6,665 bases of DNA. Origin: an uncultured Rikenellaceae bacterium. GTDB lineage: Bacteria; Bacteroidota; Bacteroidia; Bacteroidales; Rikenellaceae. The stretch lies in NCBI GenBank assembly GCA_947054185.1, contig CAMRVW010000113.1, positions 1 through 6,665 of the forward strand, written 5' to 3'. The position numbers and the translations under genes were made by a program. Shown piece by piece: positions 1-5,062 of this stretch. A model generated the notes under the pieces. The model worked only from the letters and a program-made list of their open reading frames with translations. It made no database searches and was not told where the DNA came from. The stretch's first letter is position 1. Each line of letters opens with the position of its first letter.

Positions 1-84
1 CCTGCCGCGACAAAAAACAGCTAAGACAAAAAAGGCGCAAACTATAATACGACGCAGTATGTCTTTAGGTTTGCCCGATTGCAT
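1..84 (-). CDS. Partial CDS, N-terminus of an unidentified exported or membrane protein
   Basis: Reading the minus strand from the ATG at 84-82 gives 28 uninterrupted codons to the window edge. The peptide has a basic start (K5, K7, R11, R12), then a strongly hydrophobic stretch of about 12 residues (I13 to F24, containing AFFVLAVF), then C-R-G-R. This is the layout of a signal peptide or a first membrane segment. The Cys at 25 is preceded by A-V-F, a poor lipobox because of Phe at -1, so a lipoprotein call is not supported. The gene is divergent from ruvA. No TAnnTTTG box was found on the minus strand upstream, and the frame stays open some way above the ATG, so the start is only the most likely one. 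The protein family cannot be recognised from 28 residues. Confidence 0.5.
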   Translation of the reverse strand, partial: MQSGKPKDILRRIIVCAFFVLAVFCRGR

Positions 85-103
85 CGAGAACGTGATTTTG
101 GCC

Positions 104-274
104 TGACGGAGCCACGGGCCGAGCCTAGGGGCCAAGGCGGGGAGGTGATGCGCGGTGGCGGGGAGGTGATGCGCGGTGGCGGGGAGGTGATGCGCGGTGG
201 CGGGGTGCCTTAGTCACTGCGGATATAATATTGCTCTGCAGTGTACGGGCCTCCGCGGGGGAGGGTCGGCCCGT
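104..274. repeat. GC-rich dispersed element, left copy
   Basis: This stretch resembles 6523-6645 at the other end of the window in the same orientation and order of blocks. Both begin with TGACGGAG, continue through a GGGCCG block, then AAGGCGGGGAGGT, and end with TGCTCTGC (232-239 here) followed by a similar CCTCCGNGGGGG block. The distance from TGACGGAG to TGCTCTGC is 128 here and 88 in the right copy. The left copy has three tandem 21-bp units and the right copy has one, so two extra units (42 bp) account for nearly all the difference. It lies just upstream of the divergent gene starting at 84. No protein coding is supported. The function is unknown; it could be a REP-like intergenic element or a structured RNA. 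Confidence 0.7.
136..205. repeat. 21-bp perfect tandem repeat, 3.3 copies
   Basis: Three identical 21-bp units lie at 136-156, 157-177 and 178-198, followed by a 7-bp partial unit GGCGGGG at 199-205. Each unit begins GGCGGGGAGG and ends GCGCGGT. The units are perfect, which suggests recent expansion by slippage or unequal crossing-over. A single diverged unit is at 6557-6577. Because 21 is a multiple of three, frames stay open through the array (minus strand P-R-H-R-A-S-P repeats), but nothing suggests it is translated. Confidence 0.92.
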
Positions 275-296
275 TGCGGCCTCATTCTTCGGCCGC
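245..296. other. Two adjacent GC-rich hairpins
   Basis: The first inverted repeat is ACGGGCC at 245-251 with GGCCCGT at 268-274, which could enclose a further CTCC/GGAG pairing. The second is GCGGCC at 276-281 with GGCCGC at 291-296 around a 9-base loop. One base separates them. Neither is followed by a T-run on either strand, so they are not ordinary intrinsic terminators. They close the GC-rich element on its right side and may be part of its structure. Confidence 0.55.
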
Positions 297-308
297 CCTG
301 CCGGAACT

Positions 309-482
309 AGAACTTGCCACAACAAAAGCCTGCCGCTGCGGAAAGCCATGCGGGACGAGAACTTGCCGCAACAAAAGCCTGCCGGTACGAAAAGCCTGCC
401 GGTACGGAAAGCCTGTCTGAACAAAAGCATGACGGCGGAAAGTTGCCCAGACGTAAGCATGCCCCACAAAAATCTGCCAATC
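309..482. repeat. Degenerate 17-bp tandem array (AAAAGCCTGCCG family)
   Basis: About eleven monomers of 14-17 bp run head to tail. The consensus is AAAAGCCTGCCGGTACG. Two adjacent monomers (373-389 and 390-406) are identical; others are 324-340, 341-357, 407-422, 423-437, 438-453 and 454-467. A variant with AACTTGCC occurs at 309-323, 358-372 and inside 438-453, each time placing its GCC 12 bases before the next AAGC core. This gives a higher-order 49-bp step (309 to 358). A length of 17 does not keep a reading frame, and similar peptides appear in several frames, so the long open frames here look like artefacts of the repeat. Confidence 0.8.
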
Positions 483-612
483 ATCGCGCACCGACAGACA
501 ATAACAACATTAAAAGTGAAGAGGAGTGCGAAGAGTGTATAATGAATAGGAGGCAAACAGGCTGCCGGCAGGGGCAAAAACGGTATTGTCGGTCGTTTTA
601 GTGAAATTTTGA
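483..612. other. Spacer without recognised gene; one palindrome
   Basis: Between the repeat array and the ruvA promoter I see no gene. The stretch contains a perfect 10-bp palindrome CTGCCGGCAG at 562-571, whose sequence resembles the CTGCCGG part of the array monomer. It also contains an AGGAGG at 548-553 that has no start codon at a suitable distance. Confidence 0.4.
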
Positions 613-643
613 TTGTATTTCATTCAGTTTCTTTGTATATTTG
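613..643 (+). promoter_or_regulatory. Bacteroidota-type promoter of ruvA
   Basis: TATATTTG at 636-643 matches the Bacteroidota -7 consensus TAnnTTTG exactly. A TTG at 613-615 lies 20 bases upstream, the usual position of the -33 element. The expected transcript start is near 650, giving a leader of about 45 bases before the ruvA ATG. That leader can form a 5-bp hairpin, GACCG at 658-662 with CGGTC at 670-674, and ends in an A-rich stretch (AATAAAAGCCTGTT) in place of a Shine-Dalgarno sequence. Confidence 0.7.
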
Positions 644-694
644 TCACCGAACAAATGGACCGTTTAGGGCGGTCTGCGGTAATAAAAGCCTGTT

Positions 695-1297
695 ATGTAC
701 GACTATATATCCGGTCGAATAGAAGAATTAAACCCCGCCTCCGTTGTCGTGGAGTGTGGCGGGATAGGATACATCCTTAATATTTCCCTGCTAAGTTACG
801 AAGAGCTGGAGGGGAAAACAGAATCTAAAATTTATACGCACCAATATCTCGTGCGAGACGATCTGCCGGTGCTTTACGGTTTTACCACCAAGCGCGAGCG
901 TGAGTTGTTCCGCATGTTGACAGGGGTGTCGGGAGTGGGTGGAGGCACCGCACGCATGGTGCTGTCGACATATACGCCGTCGGAGCTCAAGCAGATAATA
1001 TCGGGCGGCAATGTAATGATCCTCAAGAAAGTAAAGGGGTTGGGCGCGAAAACCGCCGAGAAGATAATAGTGGAGTTGCGCGACAAGATAATAGCCATAG
1101 ACTCATCGCAGACGGGCGGTCATATATTGGCAGGCTCTGAGACGGTGACGTCTGAGACATACGACGAGGCTCTGAAAGCCCTCATCTTGCTCGGATTTAA
1201 CAAGGCCGCCTCAGACAAAGCCATAAAACAGATATTGAAAGAGTCGCCCGAGGCCAAGATTGAAGAGGTTATCAGGCTGGCTCTTAAAATGTTGTAA
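695..1297 (+). CDS. ruvA: Holliday junction branch migration protein RuvA
   Basis: RuvA binds the four-way Holliday junction as a tetramer and loads RuvB hexamers that drive branch migration in recombination repair. At 200 residues it has the normal family length. The three domains are visible. Residues 1-63 form the OB-fold (MYDYISGRI start, VECGGIGY) and contain the acidic pin D55-D56 before LPVLYGF, matching the acidic pair in E. coli RuvA. Residues about 64-140 hold two helix-hairpin-helix motifs, TGVSGVGGGTARM (76-88) and KGLGAKTAEKI (114-124). Residues about 153-200 form the RuvB-binding helical domain (EALKALILLGFNKAASDKAI). The ATG at 695 gives the standard N-terminus and follows the promoter by a short leader. 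The phosphate permease gene follows 69 bp downstream on the same strand. RuvB and RuvC are not in the window. Confidence 0.97.
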   Translation: MYDYISGRIEELNPASVVVECGGIGYILNISLLSYEELEGKTESKIYTHQYLVRDDLPVLYGFTTKRERELFRMLTGVSGVGGGTARMVLSTYTPSELKQIISGGNVMILKKVKGLGAKTAEKIIVELRDKIIAIDSSQTGGHILAGSETVTSETYDEALKALILLGFNKAASDKAIKQILKESPEAKIEEVIRLALKML

Positions 1298-1304
1298 CAG
1301 ATAC

Positions 1305-1338
1305 TGCGGTTTGAGCCCGACAGAGGCAGCCGCATTTT
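1305..1338 (+). terminator. Weak hairpin between ruvA and the permease gene
   Basis: TGCGG at 1305-1309 pairs with CCGCA at 1330-1334, with an inner GCC (1315-1317)/GGC (1325-1327) pairing separated by an uneven internal loop, followed by TTTT at 1335-1338. The stem is broken, so it is at best a partial terminator or attenuator that would lower permease expression relative to ruvA. No TAnnTTTG promoter was found between the two genes, which favours read-through. Confidence 0.3.
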
Positions 1339-1366
1339 AATACAAGTAAAACCGAACCTGAACAAT

Positions 1367-3577
1367 ATGGACCCTCTATTTACGGTAATTTTAGTGGTTT
1401 TGGCCGCACTTGCGGTGTCTGACCTCATTGTGGGCGTATCGAACGACGCAACCAACTTTCTCAACTCGGCCATAGGCTCGAAGGTGGCGCCGCGTTATGT
1501 TATCATGACGGTGGCGTCGGTGGGCATAATACTCGGGTCGTTGTTTTCGAGCGGCATGATGGAGGTGGCTCGAAGCGGCGTCTTCTTCCCGCAGATGTTC
1601 ACATTCAAAGATGTGATGATATTGTTTTTGGCAGTGATGCTCACCGATGTGATACTGCTCGACCTGTTCAACACATTCGGCCTGCCCACGTCGACGACGG
1701 TATCGCTGGTGTTCGAGCTGTTGGGATCGGCAGTGGCGGTGGCCTCGATGAAGATTTGGACAGGAGCCGAGGGAGCCACCAAACTGTCGGAGTATATCAA
1801 TGCCACGGGAGCTTTAGGTATAATATCGGGCATATTGCTGTCGGTGGTGATAGCCTTTGTGTGCGGCAGTGTGGTCATGTATATAACGCGCGTGGTATTC
1901 TCGTTCCGTTATCACAAGTCGTTCAGATATTTCGGTGCGATATGGTGCGGGCTGGCTCTGACGGCGATATCTTATTTCGCCATATTCAAAGGCCTCAAGG
2001 GTACGACGATAATAACTCCCGAGACGCTTGACATGCTGTCGCAGAATATATGGAAGGCTGTGGGAGTATCTATAGTGGGATGGACCCTGATAATGGCAAC
2101 GGTGCAACATCTGCTGAAGGTCAACATATTGAAGATAACGGTGCTGGCGGGTACTTTTTCGTTGGCATTGGCATTTGCAGGCAATGACCTTGTCAACTTC
2201 ATAGGCGTATTCATGGCCGGATATGACTCTTACAACATAGCGTCGCAGACGGGTGACATCAACATGGCCATGGGCGATCTGACAAAGCCGGTGCAGGCCA
2301 ACATGACGATACTTTTCATTGCCGGTGCGGTCATGACCATGACATTATGGTTTTCAAAAAAGGCGCGCAATGTGACCGAAACAGAGGTTAACCTGGCCCG
2401 CCAGGAGTCGTCGGGGGCCGAGAGATTCGGCTCGACACTGGTGTCGCGAGGCATTGTAAGGTGGGCGTTGGATGTCAACAAGAAGATAGCCAAGATAACG
2501 CCGCGCCATGTTCAGAGATATCTCAACAGCCGCTTCATACCATCGAGGAACGACAACGAAGGGGCGTCGTTCGACCTTATAAGGGCGACGGTAAACCTAA
2601 CGGTGGCATCGCTTCTGATATCGACGGCCACATCGTTCAAGCTGCCGTTGTCGACCACCTATGTGACATTCATGGTGGCGATGGGCTCGTCGTTGTCTGA
2701 CAGGGCGTGGGGACGCGAGTCGGCCGTATATCGCATAACAGGTGTGCTGACGGTGATTTCGGGATGGTTCCTGACGGCGTTCATAGCCTTTACAGTGGCT
2801 TTCGCCGTGGCGTTGCTGCTGTCGGCGGGTGGCACCATAGCCATTGCGGCAATGACAATATTGTGTGCATTCCTGTTGATACAGAGCAACATATTGAACA
2901 AGAAGCATGCCGACAGCAAAAAGGAGGAGGCCGGCATGTTGCCCATGTTTGACAAGGACATAATAGATGCCTGCCGCAAGGAGGTGTGTCAGACGATGCA
3001 GCAGGTGATGAGCGTATATGACAACACCCTGACAGGCATATTCACCGAGGATCGCAAATTGCTCAAGAGCATGGTACGAGAGGCGGAGGCGCTTTACGAG
3101 GAGGCGCACAAGCGTAAGTATGCCGTGTACAACACTCTCTCGACATTGAGCGAGAATTACATAAGCACGGGTCACTATTACGTGCAAGTGGTTGACTATG
3201 TGAACGAGGTGACCAAGGCATTGGTGCACATAACAAGGCCCGGGTTTGACCACATAGACAACAACCACTCGGGATTTTCAAAGGAGCAGATAAACGACCT
3301 CAAGGAGATAGAAGAGAAGGTATCCATAATATACGGCATGATAAACCACATGCTCAAAGAGGACGATTACAGCAAGATAGATCAGACTCTGCTTTTGAGA
3401 GACTCTCTGTTTGAGGAGTTTGCACAGGTGATAAAACGTCAGATAGCGCGCATCAAGACAGGCGACACATCAACACGCACCAGCATGCTCTATCTCGATA
3501 TAATAAGCGAGACCAAGACCATGATTTTGCAATCGCGCAATCTGCTCAAAGCGCAGAAACATTTTGTATCTAAATAA
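1367..3577 (+). CDS. PiT-family inorganic phosphate permease with C-terminal PhoU-like domain
   Basis: The PiT family imports inorganic phosphate across the inner membrane, driven by an ion gradient. Both halves of the family's inverted repeat are present. The first has VSNDATN (24-30) and GLPTSTT (105-111); the second has AGNDLVN (271-277) and LPLSTTY (426-432). These are the conserved G-x-N-D and P-x-S-T-T signatures. About ten or more hydrophobic segments span 1-330 and 403-510, separated by a soluble basic loop (about 331-400). From about 525 to 736 the chain is soluble, helical and charged, and looks like a PhoU-like (DUF47-type) domain, which in other bacteria is often a separate gene beside pit. 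The length of 736 residues is well above the roughly 330-500 of plain bacterial PiT proteins for this reason. The gene is rich in ATA isoleucine codons. It is probably cotranscribed with ruvA. Phosphate is the likely substrate; sulfate transport by some PiT relatives cannot be excluded. Confidence 0.92.
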   Translation: MDPLFTVILVVLAALAVSDLIVGVSNDATNFLNSAIGSKVAPRYVIMTVASVGIILGSLFSSGMMEVARSGVFFPQMFTFKDVMILFLAVMLTDVILLDLFNTFGLPTSTTVSLVFELLGSAVAVASMKIWTGAEGATKLSEYINATGALGIISGILLSVVIAFVCGSVVMYITRVVFSFRYHKSFRYFGAIWCGLALTAISYFAIFKGLKGTTIITPETLDMLSQNIWKAVGVSIVGWTLIMATVQHLLKVNILKITVLAGTFSLALAFAGNDLVNFIGVFMAGYDSYNIASQTGDINMAMGDLTKPVQANMTILFIAGAVMTMTLWFSKKARNVTETEVNLARQESSGAERFGSTLVSRGIVRWALDVNKKIAKITPRHVQRYLNSRFIPSRNDNEGASFDLIRATVNLTVASLLISTATSFKLPLSTTYVTFMVAMGSSLSDRAWGRESAVYRITGVLTVISGWFLTAFIAFTVAFAVALLLSAGGTIAIAAMTILCAFLLIQSNILNKKHADSKKEEAGMLPMFDKDIIDACRKEVCQTMQQVMSVYDNTLTGIFTEDRKLLKSMVREAEALYEEAHKRKYAVYNTLSTLSENYISTGHYYVQVVDYVNEVTKALVHITRPGFDHIDNNHSGFSKEQINDLKEIEEKVSIIYGMINHMLKEDDYSKIDQTLLLRDSLFEEFAQVIKRQIARIKTGDTSTRTSMLYLDIISETKTMILQSRNLLKAQKHFVSK

Positions 3578-3592
3578 ATTTTCTTACCTTTG
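3564..3592 (+). promoter_or_regulatory. Candidate promoter at the end of the permease gene
   Basis: TACCTTTG at 3585-3592 matches the Bacteroidota -7 box TAnnTTTG exactly. A TTG at 3564-3566, inside the last codons of the permease gene, sits 18 bases upstream, slightly short of the usual 19-21. Transcription would start near 3599 and run through the whole G-rich repeat array, either as a leader of about 470 bases for fabG or as a separate RNA. I found no equally good box closer to fabG; an AT-rich TATAATTTT at 4042-4050 is a weaker alternative. Confidence 0.45.
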
Positions 3593-3636
3593 ACTCGTTT
3601 TGTCACCCTCTCTGTCAACTGCCGCACGAAGTGATC

Positions 3637-3930
3637 GGAGGCTTTGAGGGGGAGTCGTCCGAGGGAGCGGGAGGCTTTAATGTGGGAGTGGGCCCGGGGA
3701 CAGGAAGGTTTGCATGGAGAGTCATACAAGGGAGGCGGAAAGTTTTGAATGGAGCCGTAAGAAATACCGGTGGCTTTGAAGCGACTGACTTCGAGAGAGG
3801 CATTGTTTTTAGTGGCGGATGCTTTAGGGGGATGAGAAGATTTTGGGGAGTCGGAGGTTTGGGTGGCAGAAGGCTTTTTGGGGGCGTTATCCGCATTACG
3901 GAAGGCTGCAAGTGCTTCAGAAGCGATATG
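3637..3930. repeat. G-rich degenerate array with GGCTTT core, period about 16-17 or 33 bp
   Basis: A GGNTTT-like core recurs at about 3640, 3673, 3707, 3741, 3772, 3804, 3820, 3839, 3856, 3872 and 3904. The steps are about 33, 34, 34, 31, 32, 16, 19, 17, 16 and 32, that is, one or two times 16-17 bp. Between cores the plus strand is purine-rich (GGAG, GGGAG, GGCGG). On the minus strand the core reads AAAGCC, the same as the array at 309-482, so the two arrays look like inverted relatives. Open frames on both strands here encode Gly/Phe-rich or Pro/Ser/Lys-rich low-complexity sequence and are not supported as genes. Confidence 0.65.
3663..3692 (+). other. Possible G-quadruplex motif
   Basis: Four GGG runs lie at 3663-3665, 3669-3671, 3684-3686 and 3690-3692, with loops of 3, 12 and 3 bases. 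Further G-runs flank it (3648-3652 and 3696-3699). This fits a relaxed quadruplex pattern with one long loop. If the candidate promoter at 3564-3592 is used, the G-rich strand is the RNA strand. Formation is a prediction only. Confidence 0.35.
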
Positions 3931-3975
3931 GGGTGAATTTCCAGGGCCTGACCGCAACTATTTTCAGGATGACGG

Positions 3976-3993
3976 GCTCTGAGGTTTCAGAGC
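3976..3993 (+). other. Hairpin upstream of fabG
   Basis: GCTCTGA at 3976-3982 and TCAGAGC at 3987-3993 are perfect 7-bp inverted repeats around a GGTT loop, 75 bases before the fabG start. No T-run follows, so it is not a normal terminator. It may be a leader structure or a regulator site. Confidence 0.4.
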
Positions 3994-4067
3994 ATGGCGC
4001 TTAAGGCTGTGCCCGCCGGAAGGCTCAGAGGATTGTTTGATTATAATTTTTTAAAACCATACAGAAA

Positions 4068-4811
4068 ATGAAATTACTTGAAGGCAAAGTCGCTATTGTG
4101 ACAGGCGGTGCTCGTGGCATCGGTAAGGCTATCTCTTTATGTTTTGCCAGCGAAGGTGCGAACGTTGTTTTCACCGACCTGAGAGAGGACGACAACTTTA
4201 AGAATACCGAAAAAGAGTTGCAGTCATACGGTGTCAAGGCTAAAGGTTATATTTCTGACGCCAGCGATTTCGCTCAGTCGGTTGAGTTTATCGACACGGT
4301 GGCCAAAGACTTCGGTCGCATCGATGTTTTGGTGAACAATGCGGGCATAACCCGCGACTCTCTTTTGTTGCGCATGAGCGAGGAGCAATGGGATTTGGTG
4401 CTCAAAGTCAACCTCAAATCGGTGTTCAACCTCACCAAGGCCGTGCAGAAATATATGCTTAAGACCGGCGGTTCGATAATCAACATGAGCTCTGTGGTGG
4501 GCGTATCGGGTAATGCAGGTCAGAGCAACTATTCGGCATCAAAAGCAGGTATCATCGGTTTCACCAAATCCATCGCTCAGGAGTTGGGTTCGCGCGGCGT
4601 ACGCTCGAACGCGATAGCTCCCGGTTTCATCATAACCGACATGACCGGAGCACTGCCCGAGAGCGTACGTGAAGAGTGGGCAAAGAAGATTCCCCTGCGT
4701 CGCGGCGGCACCCCCGAAGATATTGCCAAAGTGGCATTGTTCCTTGCATCAGACCTTTCGGCTTATGTGACCGGACAGGTTATCAACGTCTGCGGCGGCA
4801 TGAACTGCTAA
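4068..4811 (+). CDS. fabG: 3-oxoacyl-[acyl-carrier-protein] reductase FabG
   Basis: FabG reduces 3-oxoacyl-ACP to 3-hydroxyacyl-ACP with NADPH in the cytosolic type II fatty-acid synthesis cycle. At 247 residues it is a classical short-chain dehydrogenase of normal length. The visible motifs are TGGARGIG (12-19, nucleotide binding), D64 after the variable loop, NNAG (90-93), N115 in KVNLKS, catalytic S142, Y155 and K159 (YSASK), PG (185-186), and the terminal INVCGGMNC typical of FabG rather than other SDRs. The ATG at 4068 follows an A-rich stretch (ACAGAAA). The codons are mainly ATC/ATT for isoleucine, in contrast to the ATA-rich permease gene before it, as expected for a highly expressed gene. 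It is a single-gene unit closed by a strong terminator. No acpP, fabD or fabF genes adjoin it, so the fab genes are dispersed here. Another SDR oxidoreductase role is possible but less likely. Confidence 0.94.
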   Translation: MKLLEGKVAIVTGGARGIGKAISLCFASEGANVVFTDLREDDNFKNTEKELQSYGVKAKGYISDASDFAQSVEFIDTVAKDFGRIDVLVNNAGITRDSLLLRMSEEQWDLVLKVNLKSVFNLTKAVQKYMLKTGGSIINMSSVVGVSGNAGQSNYSASKAGIIGFTKSIAQELGSRGVRSNAIAPGFIITDMTGALPESVREEWAKKIPLRRGGTPEDIAKVALFLASDLSAYVTGQVINVCGGMNC

Positions 4812-4823
4812 CAGATTACCGTC

Positions 4824-4858
4824 AAAAAAAGGTCCAATGTTTGCATTGGACCTTTTTT
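4824..4858 (+). terminator. Intrinsic terminator of fabG
   Basis: GGTCCAATG at 4831-4839 and CATTGGACC at 4844-4852 form a perfect 9-bp stem with a TTTG loop, followed by TTTTTT at 4853-4858 and preceded by seven A at 4824-4830. The A and T tracts can also pair, and the structure would work on both strands. It begins 12 bases after the fabG stop, so the next gene needs its own promoter. Confidence 0.95.
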
Positions 4859-4891
4859 GATTTTTAGGGAGAGGTGTCGATTCGAGGGTCA

Positions 4892-5035
4892 GGTTTGGCT
4901 TTGGAGATTCTTTGTGGGGAGTTTGAGAGGATTTATTTGGGTTCGGCTTGGTGGAGGATTTGGGGGCTTTTCGGGAAGGGCTTTGAGGGATTCTTTTAAG
5001 GCGCTTGGGGACTTGGTCTCTTTAAGGGTTGTAAA
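4892..5035. repeat. Degenerate G/T-rich array upstream of the phosphoesterase gene
   Basis: Short T-cores of the GGCTTT, GGATTT or ATTCTTT type recur with steps mostly of 9-14 bases, averaging about 11-12, from 4894 to 5020. GGCTTT itself occurs at 4897-4902, 4965-4970 and 4979-4984. The plus strand is almost free of C between cores. The core and strand orientation match the 3637-3930 array, but the period is shorter and less regular. It starts after the fabG terminator, so it belongs to the upstream region of the next gene. No TAnnTTTG promoter was found here, and the open frame across it (Gly/Phe/Arg-rich, starting at a TTG inside the terminator) is not supported. Confidence 0.5.
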
Positions 5036-5062
5036 AAGCGGCTAACGATAAAACAGGTTGCT

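Noticed and set aside
66..73. TAGGTTTG match to the TAnnTTTG box on the plus strand
   Set aside because: It lies inside the partial minus-strand gene, without a TTG at the right distance and with no plus-strand gene near.
224..229. TATAAT hexamer as a sigma70-type -10 box
   Set aside because: Bacteroidota use TAnnTTTG; no -33 TTG is in place and no gene start follows on that strand.
309..482. CRISPR array
   Set aside because: Units of 14-17 bp run head to tail without spacers, and no cas genes are present.
125..577. Minus-strand open frame of 150 codons across the GC-rich element and the 17-bp array
   Set aside because: It consists of tandem-repeat translation (P-R-H-R-A-S-P and R-Q-A-F-R-T-G-R-type repeats). 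Similar peptides appear in other frames, and the 17-bp period does not keep frame. No promoter or ribosome site supports it.
655..780. Possible leader peptide starting at the ATG at 655, overlapping ruvA out of frame
   Set aside because: The first ATG lies only a few bases after the predicted transcript start and overlaps ruvA for about 85 bases; no coding signal or regulatory hairpin supports attenuation.
3631..3936. Plus-strand Gly/Phe-rich open frame of 101 codons in the G-rich array
   Set aside because: It needs a GTG start, has no upstream support, and its composition follows from the repeat core GGCTTT and G-runs.
3490..3957. Minus-strand open frames overlapping the end of the permease gene and the G-rich array
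   Set aside because: Low-complexity Pro/Ser/Lys sequence results from a G-rich, stop-poor opposite strand; it overlaps a solid gene and shows no domain.
4857..5045. Plus-strand frame of 62 codons before the phosphoesterase gene
   Set aside because: The start is a TTG inside the fabG terminator, and the sequence is repeat-derived.
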